From positions 26,298 through 90,297 of the forward strand of contig MKTS01000010.1 of assembly GCA_001898335.1 (NCBI GenBank): a stretch of 64,000 nucleotides of DNA, read 5' to 3'. The translations under genes were made by a program, and so were the position numbers. The stretch comes from Mucilaginibacter sp. 44-25. GTDB lineage: Bacteria > Bacteroidota > Bacteroidia > Sphingobacteriales > Sphingobacteriaceae. Below, piece by piece: positions 1 to 8,282 of this stretch. The notes beneath the pieces are model-generated. The model worked only from the letters and a program-made list of their open reading frames with translations, searched no databases and had not been told where the DNA came from. The stretch's first letter is position 1. Each line of letters begins with the position of its first letter.

Positions 1-370
1 CTAAACCGGATGTAATGGAGAATACCTGAGCTTCGGGATAAGCCTCGCGACAAAGGTTAAACACCATTTCTTTTATCTGATGTGCCACGCCATGCTGCCT
101 GAACTCGGGTGATACAATAAGGCCGCTGTTTGATACAAATTTGCCGTTATCCCAAACATCAAAATACGAGAAGCCGGCCCATTTCCCATCAGGAGATACA
201 GCTACTACAGCACGGCCATTGTTCATTTTATCAAGTATGGATGCTATTGATCTTTTAGAGATACCGGAACCGCGTGCAATGGCAGAGCGTTCGGTTTCTT
301 CAGAAATTTGTTGCGCGTAAATACAATCAGCCGATTGGGCAAGTCTCACAATTATTCGTTCATCTTCCAT
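1..370 (-). CDS. GNAT-like N-acetyltransferase, C-terminus cut by window edge
   Basis: An open frame on the minus strand starts at the ATG at 368-370 (MEDERIIVRLAQ...) and runs off the left edge, so about 123 N-terminal residues are visible. The protein has the GNAT look: an acidic/aliphatic first strand, a central FSYFDVW strand, a GLIVSPEFR strand followed by HGVAHQIKEMVF, which is the usual acetyl-CoA loop and helix. In many Bacteroidota a GNAT gene stands at the head of the arginine operon before argG; that placement is an inference here because the next gene is outside the window. Substrate unknown. Confidence 0.65.
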   Translation of the reverse strand, partial: MEDERIIVRLAQSADCIYAQQISEETERSAIARGSGISKRSIASILDKMNNGRAVVAVSPDGKWAGFSYFDVWDNGKFVSNSGLIVSPEFRQHGVAHQIKEMVFNLCREAYPEAQVFSITSGL

Positions 371-581
371 TTTAGTATTGTTTACAAACGGTTATACCCG
401 TTGTTAGCCATGCCACTAAAAGGATGCCTTATCGTATAATTTTCGTAAAAAACGCCTTTTAACAGTGTAGAAGCTGTTTTTAGTTTTGAAGTATGAAGGG
501 CCTTTGTGAAAAGCTTTCCATTTTGGAAGTGCAGTTTGCAGGAATGGGAGGCCGACTCACCCGATCGTCGCTAAGTTTTAA

Positions 582-610
582 CCCCTCTCTTCGCTTTATG
601 AAAAGAGGGG
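582..610 (-). terminator. Weak hairpin after cupin-like gene
   Basis: Arms CCCCTCT (582-588) and AGAGGGG (604-610) form a 7-bp stem extended past one mismatch. It lies downstream of the minus-strand cupin-like gene ending at 649, but only a short T-rich tract follows on that strand, so termination is uncertain. The rest of 371-648 shows no gene. Confidence 0.4.
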
Positions 611-648
611 CTGAGTAAATCTAAAATCTTAAATCAAAAAATCTAAAA

Positions 649-1530
649 TCAATACGGTTTTCCCTCAGCCAATGCTTGGTTAGCGCGTTTAATGGCTACG
701 CCTTCTTTCCAATCCATGTAGCGGCTTTTAAAGCTCCTTTTCATCACATCATCAAATTTGCGCTGTATGGTAAGGTTGTACAGGCTTTTCGCTTTAATGG
801 CCCATGACTTGTCCCAGGCGCGCAGGCTAAGTGAGTAGGAGCCATCCAAATACTTCATCCAATGCCAGTAGCCGGTGGGCATAAACAGGGTATCGCCATG
901 TTCCAGGTACGCCTCGGTGCCGGGGATGCCGTTTAGCGATGGGTATTTTTCTACATCCGGATTAAGAACATCATAATCTTCCAATGCGTAGGTGGCGTTG
1001 GGCAGGCAATATAAGCGTTTTTTCCACTTGTGTTCAAACAGTATAACATGCTTGCGGCCGCCAAAGTGGGTATGGAAGATATGCGGCAAATCAATATCAT
1101 AATGCAAAAACGTTTCGGAGTTTGAGCCGCCGAAGAACATGGCCGGCATACTTTCTATAAAGCCGCCCATGAGCTCCTTTGGCAGCACTATGTCATTAAG
1201 TAATTGTGGCGCGTGCTTAAATATATTGAAGAAGAAAATTCGGAGTTCAGTTGGTTGGGAGCGGATAAGGTCAATATATTCATCGAAGGGCATTTCTGCC
1301 GCTGCAGAATTAATGGGCTTTGCGGGGTCGGCTTTTGAGTTATCATACAGCGGGACAACTTTGTTGCCTACCACACTTTTCAAATATTCCGGCGTCCATT
1401 TTTCGCGGGCAGGCCAGTTGTTCGTCAGTCCTTTGATGATCAGCGGGCGGCGTGGTTTGAGGTAATTATTTTGAAAATCATGTGCGCTAATGGTATCAAC
1501 AGTATCAATTGGGGATAGTTTAAAGCTCAT
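649..1530 (-). CDS. Cupin-like (JmjC-type) domain protein, tandem copy 1
   Basis: A 293-aa protein with a cupin_8/JmjC-like fold. The iron-binding pattern of this superfamily is visible as HYDID (H-x-D) in the middle and the distal histidine in the strand before MKYLDG (GYWHW). Such proteins are usually non-haem Fe(II)/2-oxoglutarate oxygenases, often hydroxylases; no substrate can be assigned. The start was placed at 1530 (MSFKLSPIDTVD) because the neighbour's paralogue starts with the equivalent MSLSLTPIDRVD; a longer frame to 1566 exists but has no support from the paralogue. It is very similar to the next gene over its whole length, showing a tandem duplication. Confidence 0.85.
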   Translation of the reverse strand: MSFKLSPIDTVDTISAHDFQNNYLKPRRPLIIKGLTNNWPAREKWTPEYLKSVVGNKVVPLYDNSKADPAKPINSAAAEMPFDEYIDLIRSQPTELRIFFFNIFKHAPQLLNDIVLPKELMGGFIESMPAMFFGGSNSETFLHYDIDLPHIFHTHFGGRKHVILFEHKWKKRLYCLPNATYALEDYDVLNPDVEKYPSLNGIPGTEAYLEHGDTLFMPTGYWHWMKYLDGSYSLSLRAWDKSWAIKAKSLYNLTIQRKFDDVMKRSFKSRYMDWKEGVAIKRANQALAEGKPY

Positions 1531-1697
1531 ATTGCCGGCATTGAATACAATAATGAGGTAAGACACCTCATCTCAATATGGCAAATAACGGCCATGCATG
1601 TTGGTTTGCAGTTAAAGTGGTGTTAAGTTTTTGGGTATTTTGCAGACTCTCTAAAGAGAGTTGGACAATAACTATCGTTGCGAGCAGAAAGTTTCCC

Positions 1698-1731
1698 AAA
1701 AAAAAGCCCCCTATGCAAAGCACAAAGGGCT
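1698..1731 (-). terminator. Rho-independent terminator of cupin-like gene 2
   Basis: On the minus strand AGCCC and GGGCT arms form a short GC-rich stem followed by an eight-base T run (the A run at 1698-1705 on the plus strand). It sits just after the stop of the gene ending at 1767. Confidence 0.75.
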
Positions 1732-1766
1732 AAATAAATCTAAAATCTTAAATCCGAAATCTAAAA

Positions 1767-2648
1767 TTAATACGGTTTACCTTCTGCCAGGGCCTTGTTG
1801 GCACGCTTAATAGCTAATTCCTCTTTCCAGTCCATATAGCGGTTCTTGAAGTTCTTTTTCATGATATCATCAAACTTGCGCTGTATGGTAAGGTTGTAAA
1901 GGCTTTTTGCTTTTATGGCCCATGATTTATCCCATGCGCGGAGCGAAATGGAGAATGATCCATCCAGATATTTCATCCAGTGCCAGTAACCGGTAGGCAT
2001 AAACAGCGTTTCGCCATGCTCCAGTATGGCTTCCTGCCCCTCAATACCGTTAAGCGCCGGAAATTTCTCAAAATCGGGGTTGGCAATGTCGTAATCTTCT
2101 AATGCGTAGGTGGCAAATGGCATGCAGTATAAGCGTTCGCGCCATTTATAGTCGAACAGGATAATATGTTTACGGCCGTTGAAGTGCGTATGGAAAATAT
2201 GAGCCAGGTCAATATCGTAATGCAGGAAAGTCACCGAACCCTGGCCACCAAAAAACATATTAGGGTACTTATCCAGGAAACCACCCATCAGGTCTGATGG
2301 TGAGCGGTAATCTTCCAGCAAGCCCGGAGCATGTTTAATGGGGTCAAACAAAAAAATGCGCAGGTCGGTAGGGCCTTTTTGAATGAGGTCGATATAGTCG
2401 CCAAACTTCATTTCGGCAGCCGACGCGTTTATGGGTTTTGATGGGTCGGCTTTAGAGCTGTCATACAGAGGCACTACTTTATCGCCAACAACTTCCTTCA
2501 GGTAATCAAAGGTCCATTTTTGCAGAGCAGGCCATGTTTCGGTAGCTTTGCTAATTACCAGGGGCTTACGGGGCTTTAGGTAGTTGTTAACAAAGTCTTC
2601 TTTAGAGATATTGTCAACTCTGTCTATAGGGGTAAGGGACAAACTCAT
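1767..2648 (-). CDS. Cupin-like (JmjC-type) domain protein, tandem copy 2
   Basis: A 293-aa paralogue of the gene at 649-1530, colinear throughout. It keeps the HYDID metal motif, the GYWHW strand and the conserved C-terminal block ending in ALAEGKPY. The two copies are separated by about 240 bp, and the duplication includes the A/T-rich stretch after the stop codon (repeats of AAATCTAAAATC near 617-650 and 1736-1766). Expected role as for copy 1: Fe(II)-dependent oxygenase of unknown substrate, cytoplasmic since no signal peptide is seen. Confidence 0.85.
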   Translation of the reverse strand: MSLSLTPIDRVDNISKEDFVNNYLKPRKPLVISKATETWPALQKWTFDYLKEVVGDKVVPLYDSSKADPSKPINASAAEMKFGDYIDLIQKGPTDLRIFLFDPIKHAPGLLEDYRSPSDLMGGFLDKYPNMFFGGQGSVTFLHYDIDLAHIFHTHFNGRKHIILFDYKWRERLYCMPFATYALEDYDIANPDFEKFPALNGIEGQEAILEHGETLFMPTGYWHWMKYLDGSFSISLRAWDKSWAIKAKSLYNLTIQRKFDDIMKKNFKNRYMDWKEELAIKRANKALAEGKPY

Positions 2649-2730
2649 TTCTTACTATAATAATTTACGCAAAATTAATTATTTAATAAAGAGCAAACAT
2701 CAGCTTAACTCAATTTTAAATTCGGCTGAC

Positions 2731-2762
2731 AAAAAAGCCCGGATGGTCAAACCATCCGGGCT
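2731..2762 (-). terminator. Strong terminator of fasciclin gene
   Basis: A perfect 12-bp stem, AGCCCGGATGGT / ACCATCCGGGCT with a 3-nt loop, is followed on the minus strand by a six-base T run. It lies downstream of the minus-strand fasciclin gene. Confidence 0.9.
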
Positions 2763-2837
2763 CATCTTTGAATTAGCAGTATTCAGTAACGGCTTATGCT
2801 CATTAAAGTATCTGCAAATTAATTTCTGCCAATCAAA

Positions 2838-3386
2838 TTAGTTAGGCATTAATACGGCATTTACTACGTGGATAACGCCATTGCTTTGGTTAACATCAGC
2901 AATAGTTACCCAGCTTTTACCACCTTTTTCATCAACCAGATAGATCTTTTTACCTTTCATCATGGCTTTTAACGTACCACCGCTAACGGTTTTAAGTTCG
3001 GCAACACCATGTCCGGCTTTAATTTCGGCAGCTATGTCTTTAGCGTTTAATTTACCGGCAACCACGTGGTAGGTTAAAATTTTGGTCAGCGTAGCTTTGT
3101 TCTCTGGTTTTAACAAAGTTTCTACAGTGCCTTTAGGTAATTTGTTAAAAGCCTCGTTGGTTGGTGCAAACACGGTGAACGGGCCTGCCGATTTTAATGT
3201 TTCTACCAAACCGGCAGCTTTAACAGCAGCTACCAGGGTAGTGTGGTCTTTAGAGTTAACAGCGTTATCCACAATATCTTTTGTTGGATACATTGGCGCG
3301 CCGCCAACCATTTTAGTTTGAGCGAAAGTACTTGGGGCAATAGCTGTAGCTACTATAGCTAAGGCCGCGATGATCAATTTTTTCAT
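2838..3386 (-). CDS. Secreted fasciclin-domain protein
   Basis: A 182-aa protein with a clear Sec signal peptide ([23 protein letters not shown]) and one fasciclin (FAS1) domain. Diagnostic FAS1 segments are visible: [17 protein letters not shown] near residue 70-85, the [14 protein letters not shown] strand, and the C-terminal [16 protein letters not shown]1 proteins act outside the cytoplasm in adhesion or matrix contacts; the precise role here is unknown. Single-gene transcript judging from the terminator behind it and the gap of about 190 bp to hemW. Confidence 0.92.
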   Translation of the reverse strand: MKKLIIAALAIVATAIAPSTFAQTKMVGGAPMYPTKDIVDNAVNSKDHTTLVAAVKAAGLVETLKSAGPFTVFAPTNEAFNKLPKGTVETLLKPENKATLTKILTYHVVAGKLNAKDIAAEIKAGHGVAELKTVSGGTLKAMMKGKKIYLVDEKGGKSWVTIADVNQSNGVIHVVNAVLMPN

Positions 3387-3577
3387 TGTTGTTTTTGAGG
3401 TTTCTTGTTTTTATAGAAGATACGGCGATAGCTTCATGTCAGTTTTAAAGCGGGCTTACGTTTCACACTCTAAAACGGTGTAGGCAATAGCTAATTGGAG
3501 TATGGGCCCGATTGGTGTGTGGTTGGCCAGGCACACCATGGTAATTCGGGTAAATTAAAAACCAGACCAGTTAACGA

Positions 3578-4705
3578 TTAAGCCTGGAAAAACATCTCGG
3601 CAGCAATAGCATCTGCGTATAGTTTACCCTTTGCGGTTAAAGTAAGTGTATTTTCGCTTAGTAACACTTTTTCCTGCGCGATATATTCCTCGGCTGTTTT
3701 CATCAGGATAGATGATGAACCTTTGGCTATGTTATCCAGTTTGCCAAGATCAAGCCCCCACATGGTTCGGAGCGAGGTCATGATGTATTCGTTCAGCCGG
3801 TCGGCCTCGGTAAGTGTCTCCGTTTCGGCAGGGATGTGGTTATTACTCAAGTGCTCCAGATATTTAGCGTTATTGGCTATATTCCATTGGCGGGTATCGC
3901 CATTAAAGGAGTGTGCTGATGGGCCAATACCTAAATAGGTTACACCTTTCCAATAATTAGAATTATGGCGGCTGTAATGCCCCGGTTTGCAAAAGTTAGA
4001 TATCTCGTACTGCTCAAACCCGTTTAATCGTATGGCATCAAGCATCATGGCAAATTGTTCGGCGCTTTGCTGCTCATTCATGGGCGACTGTTTCTTTTTG
4101 CTGATGAATGCTGCCAGCGCTGTTTGCGGTTCAACCGTCATGCTATAAGCAGATATGTGGGGGATGCCAAGTGCAAACGCGGTATCAAGGTTATGTTTCC
4201 ATTTGCTGTCAGTAAGCAGGGGATAGCCGTATATGAGATCAATGGTGATGTTTTCAAAGCCGGCATCCTGCGCGCGTTTCACGGAATCTTCTGCCTCCTG
4301 CGCTCGGTGTACCCGGTTCATCCAGGCAAGGTCTTCATCAAAGAATGATTGTATGCCGATACTGAAACGGTTAACGGGCGTTTGCCTTAGACCATTAATT
4401 TTTTCACGGTCAATATCGTCGGGGTTGGCCTCCAGGGTGATCTCCGCGTTGCCAATTACCGTATGCAGTTGGGTGATATGATCAATTATTTTATTTACTT
4501 CTGTTGATGCCAAAACAGATGGCGTGCCGCCTCCGAAATAAATAGTCTCAATGCTTTCGCCTTGCAGGTAATTTTTTTGCAGTTCCAATTCGCTATGTAT
4601 AGCTTCAAGCATTTGGTTCTTATACTTTAAGGAAGTGCTGAAATGGAAGTCGCAATAATGACAGGCCTGCTTGCAAAAAGGGATATGGATGTAAATACCG
4701 GCCAT
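3578..4705 (-). CDS. hemW: Radical SAM protein HemW (coproporphyrinogen oxidase-like haem chaperone)
   Basis: A 375-aa radical SAM protein. The [4Fe-4S] motif C-x3-C-x2-C is at FCKQACHYCDF near the N-terminus, followed by the SAM-binding FGGGTPS block and EANPDD, both typical of the HemN/HemW family, and the HemW C-terminal winged-helix domain. HemW delivers haem rather than oxidising coproporphyrinogen; the length near 375-380 aa and lack of the HemN N-terminal extension favour HemW. The gene is divergent from the integrase, whose element appears to sit in its upstream region. Confidence 0.9.
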   Translation of the reverse strand: MAGIYIHIPFCKQACHYCDFHFSTSLKYKNQMLEAIHSELELQKNYLQGESIETIYFGGGTPSVLASTEVNKIIDHITQLHTVIGNAEITLEANPDDIDREKINGLRQTPVNRFSIGIQSFFDEDLAWMNRVHRAQEAEDSVKRAQDAGFENITIDLIYGYPLLTDSKWKHNLDTAFALGIPHISAYSMTVEPQTALAAFISKKKQSPMNEQQSAEQFAMMLDAIRLNGFEQYEISNFCKPGHYSRHNSNYWKGVTYLGIGPSAHSFNGDTRQWNIANNAKYLEHLSNNHIPAETETLTEADRLNEYIMTSLRTMWGLDLGKLDNIAKGSSSILMKTAEEYIAQEKVLLSENTLTLTAKGKLYADAIAAEMFFQA

Positions 4706-4804
4706 GCTTTTAAGAGTATATAATCCCGTAAAGAATGGGATAGATTAATGATATTAATGTGTTGATTATCAATGTTAAATACGTTTTAATAGCTTCCTTA
4801 ATCT

Positions 4805-4836
4805 TTTGTTTTTTATTCTATTTTATATTACTTTTG
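4805..4836 (+). promoter_or_regulatory. Promoter of the integrase gene
   Basis: TTTG (4805-4808), a 20-nt spacer and TACTTTTG (4829-4836) match the Bacteroidota housekeeping promoter (TTTG / TAnnTTTG). The -7 box lies inside the left arm of the inverted repeat 4828-4880. Confidence 0.65.
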
Positions 4837-4880
4837 TTACTTGGGTGTTACTATTTAGGTTTAACGAGTAACAAAAGTAA
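4828..4880. repeat. 14-bp perfect inverted repeat before integrase (operator or att-associated site)
   Basis: TTACTTTTGTTACT (4828-4841) and its exact reverse complement AGTAACAAAAGTAA (4867-4880) are separated by 25 nt and end 23 nt before the integrase ATG. The left arm overlaps the -7 box, so binding here would block integrase transcription. It may equally be an integrase-binding arm of the left attachment site. Confidence 0.75.
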
Positions 4881-4903
4881 CAATAAACAGTAATTAATAA
4901 GTC

Positions 4904-5980
4904 ATGGTAACTATTAGATACAAAAAGCTAAGCACAGGCAAATTTAGTGCTTATTTGGATGTCTATTCCAATACCGGTGAGGGTAAAGGTAAGCGCAATT
5001 ACGAGTTTCTTAAGATTTATGTCGATAAAGACTATTCTGATGCAGCAAGCCGTATTAGCGAACCTGATAAAGAGAAACTGAAGATTATTAAAGCACTTCG
5101 TAATAAAAGAGAGGACGAACTGAATTTCTCGGAGCATGGCTATAAGCAACCTGCCAAGATCAATTATTATCTTCAGGACTATCTTGGTCAATGCCTTGCA
5201 AAGAAATTTAATTATAAACTGGAATGCCTGATCATTCATCTTGGAAAGTATTGCCCCAAACGAAGCATATTATTCCAGGAAGTAGATGAAGAATTTTTAG
5301 ATAAATTTCAGAGTTACCTGCTTAATCAGGTTAGCAGAAATACAACTAATGCCTACATGTCCGTATTCAGGCAGCATTTCAATAAACTGGTAATTAAAGG
5401 GATTATTCAAACTTCTCCTTTTGGTAGTTTTAAGATTATCGAGGAGGAAGACTCAGAGCGAACCACTCTCACTATTGAGGAAGTGAGAACCTTAGCTCAT
5501 TACGTTCCCAAAAGAGGAAACAGCCAGATCAGGGAAGCTTTTATATTTTCTTGTTTTACTGGTTTGCGTTTTTCGGATATTAAGAAATTGCATTATGATG
5601 AAATTGTTAACGATCAGCTGATTTTTCGACCGGCAAAAACGATAAAGAAAATTGTTACTGTACCATTGGCCGATGAAGCAAAAATGATTATTGCAAAAGT
5701 GGTCAAGCATCCTACAAATAAGAAAGTGTTTTGGGATTTGCCAACGAGTCAGGTAGTGAATGTTTACTTAAAATTCTGGGCATTGGAAGCCGGTCTGAAA
5801 AAAAACCTCCATTTTCATGCTGCCCGGCACACTTTTGCGACCATTGGCCTGACTTTTGGAATCGATATATATACTATGAAAGAACTGCTGGGGCACAGTA
5901 AAATTGAAATGACCCAAATCTATGCCAAAATCGTTGACGAAAAGAAACGAAACGAAATGTTGAAATTTCCTAAACTTTGA
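4904..5980 (+). CDS. Tyrosine recombinase / integrase of the mobile element
   Basis: A 358-aa site-specific integrase: an N-terminal arm-binding segment, a SAM-like core-binding domain (about residues 85-180), and a catalytic domain. The tyrosine-recombinase residues are all present: Arg222 (TGLRFSD), a lysine in the beta-hairpin near 245-250, His305-x-x-Arg308 (HAARHTF), His331 (LLGHS) and Tyr340. It should therefore be active. It catalyses insertion and excision of the element at its attachment sites. It is the first gene of the accessory region and points inward, with a promoter and 14-bp inverted repeat immediately upstream. Confidence 0.93.
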   Translation: MVTIRYKKLSTGKFSAYLDVYSNTGEGKGKRNYEFLKIYVDKDYSDAASRISEPDKEKLKIIKALRNKREDELNFSEHGYKQPAKINYYLQDYLGQCLAKKFNYKLECLIIHLGKYCPKRSILFQEVDEEFLDKFQSYLLNQVSRNTTNAYMSVFRQHFNKLVIKGIIQTSPFGSFKIIEEEDSERTTLTIEEVRTLAHYVPKRGNSQIREAFIFSCFTGLRFSDIKKLHYDEIVNDQLIFRPAKTIKKIVTVPLADEAKMIIAKVVKHPTNKKVFWDLPTSQVVNVYLKFWALEAGLKKNLHFHAARHTFATIGLTFGIDIYTMKELLGHSKIEMTQIYAKIVDEKKRNEMLKFPKL

Positions 5981-5982
5981 AT

Positions 5983-6936
5983 ATGAAAAAGGTTTTTTTT
6001 GAAATCGGTTTAGTAATAGCGTTTACCCTGGTCTACCTTTTGGTTCCTGGAATACGCTTGCCGCTGATTATTACCTTTGGCGTGTTAGGCATTTGGCTAT
6101 TGCCTGTCCAATTATTTTTATCGATAAGTTTTAAAAACTGGCAGGACGAACTAAGTGGCCGTTTTCATAATCTGCCGACACAGGAGCGTTTATTGCAGGT
6201 TAAGGGTACTTTTGAGGGTCTTGACCCGATAGAGGTTAACAAGCTTCGTTTGTTTTATATCAATGTAAGTATTTTTCACTACCTGCTGATGGTTTTCTAT
6301 GGCCTGTCGTTTTTGTTGATCGGCCTTTTGTTTTTGGGTTTCGGTGTCTATTCTAAAGGCACATATTTTGTTGCTATAAGTCTTTTGGGATTTATTATTA
6401 CCTCTTTTATAGGCTACGTCTTGATTGGTCAGATTTTTCCTGCCGGAAACAAGAAAAATATCGATGCTGTTTTCTATCTGTTTTGGAGCAAGGACTGGCA
6501 AAAACAACTTTCTGCACTTGCTCAGATAGACAAGGAGGATTTTCAGTTATTGCGTAAACCGCAGTCATTCTATGATTTTTGGCGGCAAGGTAAAACAGTA
6601 GAAGAAAAGGAAATGGCATTTAAAAAATTAATAGAAGACCTAAACAGGCATAGTAAAAGCGGGCCACTTTTTAAATATAATGAGCAGGGAAAAATAGCGC
6701 TTACCGAAATTATACGTAATGGTGCGCCCGACAAAACGCTGGCAGGTTTCCTTAAATATTGCATCAAAGACCGGAAAATACTTTCGGAGGATATTTTGAA
6801 AAAAAGTCATAGGGGATTATTGCATTCCGTTTTTATGATCGGTCAAAACAAAGGACTTGTCGTATTAGAGAACGAAAGATTTAAAACCTTACCCGATGAT
6901 TATGTCGAGGTATATAAATCAATCCTTAAAGAATAA
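5983..6936 (+). CDS. Membrane protein of unknown function, element-borne
   Basis: A 317-aa protein with an N-terminal membrane region (two hydrophobic helices at about 5-45) and another pair near 100-150, followed by a soluble charged C-terminal domain of about 160 residues. I do not recognise a family. The ATG at 5983 follows the integrase stop by two bases, so the two genes are co-transcribed. A start two codons earlier (TTG, 5977) would overlap the integrase and is less likely. The position suggests an accessory function of the element, such as entry control or transfer, but nothing in the sequence proves it. Confidence 0.6.
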   Translation: MKKVFFEIGLVIAFTLVYLLVPGIRLPLIITFGVLGIWLLPVQLFLSISFKNWQDELSGRFHNLPTQERLLQVKGTFEGLDPIEVNKLRLFYINVSIFHYLLMVFYGLSFLLIGLLFLGFGVYSKGTYFVAISLLGFIITSFIGYVLIGQIFPAGNKKNIDAVFYLFWSKDWQKQLSALAQIDKEDFQLLRKPQSFYDFWRQGKTVEEKEMAFKKLIEDLNRHSKSGPLFKYNEQGKIALTEIIRNGAPDKTLAGFLKYCIKDRKILSEDILKKSHRGLLHSVFMIGQNKGLVVLENERFKTLPDDYVEVYKSILKE

Positions 6937-7065
6937 ACGTTTTGGATAGAACTCCATAATGTACCCAAGCATGACATAAAGTACGTTCATACGATACCGC
7001 CCAATCGGTCGTATTGGTCAATTTTGTTCTATTTTTTTGCTTCCGTTAACCAAAACGGAGGTCGA

Positions 7066-7413
7066 ATGAATATCAATGAAAACACCAGGGTAATAGATCT
7101 TAAAGTATCAGATCTGTTGACCATTTTAAAAGAATCCGCAACAGCTTTGCCCGCACCAATACTGGTGCCAAGCGACGAAGATGAAATAGGAGGCTATGAG
7201 GTAGCAGAGAAAACTACGGGTTACGCACGCCAAACCCTTTACCAGTTAAAATCCGCAGGAAAGATTCCCTGCATTGTCCTTCCTAACGGTGGTGTCAGGT
7301 TCTCTAAAAAGGAGATCGTTAGCTGGCTGATGTCCCATAAAAGGCTAACCGACAAAGACATAGCCGAGAAAGCAGAAAATTTTGTTTTTAAACGCCGTTT
7401 GCGCAGAAAATAA
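7066..7413 (+). CDS. Helix-turn-helix (excisionase/MerR-like) protein
   Basis: A 115-aa protein with a C-terminal winged-helix DNA-binding segment: GYEVAEKTTGYARQTLYQLKSAGKIPCIVLPNGGVRFSKKEIVSWL is the pattern of the HTH_17/excisionase family (HTH, then a wing, then a final helix), ending in a basic tail. The start at 7066 is supported by a GGAGG Shine-Dalgarno at 7057-7061, an unusual sight in Bacteroidota. In Bacteroides-type mobilizable elements such a protein precedes the helicase/primase genes and acts as excisionase or regulator; that is family-context inference. Confidence 0.75.
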   Translation: MNINENTRVIDLKVSDLLTILKESATALPAPILVPSDEDEIGGYEVAEKTTGYARQTLYQLKSAGKIPCIVLPNGGVRFSKKEIVSWLMSHKRLTDKDIAEKAENFVFKRRLRRK

Positions 7414-7421
7414 GGGGAAAT

Positions 7422-8039
7422 ATGGAACAGGAATATCCTTATCTCCGAATCGGCACGGCCTATTACAAGATCGTTCAAAAGCCCCTCGCTTCGGGTGACC
7501 GCATGACACTGCTCCTTCCCTGGTCGGTAGAGTGCATTAAGCAAGATCATGGCAAGAGCTATCTGTCCGGTATACCGAAATATGATGGCTTTTGCTTTGT
7601 ACCGTCATACCTGCATTACAAGCGGTTTATCGGCAATTTTTATAATCGGTATCATCCATTTATACATGTTCCGAAGATTGGCCAGCCAGAACGGACGCTG
7701 GCCTACCTGGGCCATATTTTCGGCGACCAGCTCGAATACGGTTTGGATTATTTAAAAATTCTACTCGAAATACCGATGCAGATGTTGCCCATCCTTTGCC
7801 TGGTCAGCACCGAACGGAATACAGGCAAGACCACTTTTTTGAAAAGTTACAAAGATGTATTTCTGTTTTTAAACAACGACAAGGCCGGACAAACCGCCGC
7901 AGAAAAGTTGAGACAAGCAGATATCAACGGCATTGATGCCAGCGAGTTTTACAAAGGCTATAACGATGTGAACGATTACCTGAGCGCCCAAAGGAGGGGC
8001 GCTTTGCGAGCGGAGGCAAGGCGCGAAGCGCCTGAATAA
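7422..8039 (+). pseudogene. Chimeric remnant: 5' part of replicative helicase gene fused in frame to 3' part of Toprim primase gene
   Basis: The 205-aa frame joins two unrelated halves. Residues 1-141 look like the N-terminal part of the element-borne primase-helicase ATPase family and end at its Walker A motif (STERNTGKTTFLK). Residues 142-205 (SYKDVFLFLNNDKAGQTAAEKL...) look like the end of a Toprim DNA primase, where LDNDKAG is usual; the first acidic residue of that pair is Asn here. In related elements these are two adjacent complete genes, so an internal deletion of one to two kilobases is the simplest explanation, with the junction near 7845. The product lacks both catalytic cores and is unlikely to act as helicase or primase. 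Confidence 0.7.
7998..8032. repeat. GC-rich hairpin at end of chimeric gene
   Basis: GGCGCTTTGCG (7998-8008) pairs with CGCGAAGCGCC (8022-8032), 10 of 11 positions. It encodes the odd Arg/Ala-rich tail of the chimeric protein and opens the structured intergenic region in front of mobC. Confidence 0.6.
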
Positions 8040-8125
8040 AAGGGGCTGGGGTTGGGACGGTAAACCAGTTTTTTTTCATCAGAAAATACTGCTTGCGGTA
8101 TAGATGTATATCGGTATAAAGGGCG

Positions 8126-8146
8126 AACGGCGAATGGCCGTTTTTT
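8126..8146 (+). terminator. Rho-independent terminator before mobC
   Basis: AACGGC (8126-8131) and GCCGTT (8137-8142) form a 6-bp stem with a 5-nt loop, followed by a run of T. It would close the integrase-to-primase transcript. Confidence 0.65.
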
Positions 8147-8161
8147 ATCCGCTTGTAAGGA

Positions 8162-8225
8162 GCAAGTTTGTGTTTTTGTTGCCACAAAAACATCCCGGAT
8201 GCCTGTCGGCATCGGGCAAACTTGC
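8162..8225. other. Three-stem folded region, candidate oriT
   Basis: An outer stem GCAAGTTTG (8162-8170) / CAAACTTGC (8217-8225) encloses two hairpins: TGTTTTTGT (8171-8179) / ACAAAAACA (8184-8192), and CCCGGATGCC (8194-8203) / GGCATCGGG (8208-8216) with one bulged base. The result is a compact three-way junction of 64 nt lying 57 nt before mobC. Transfer origins of mobilizable elements are usually just upstream of the mob genes and are rich in inverted repeats, hence the call; a structured RNA leader is the alternative. Confidence 0.5.
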
Positions 8226-8282
8226 CTTTTGCGCCCGATGGTTGCAAAAAGGAAAATGGAAGAAAGAGTAAGGAGTTAACCG

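Noticed and set aside
1139..1465. Plus-strand open frame opposite the cupin-like gene
   Set aside because: It is a shadow of the minus-strand gene, with no start signal or recognisable domain.
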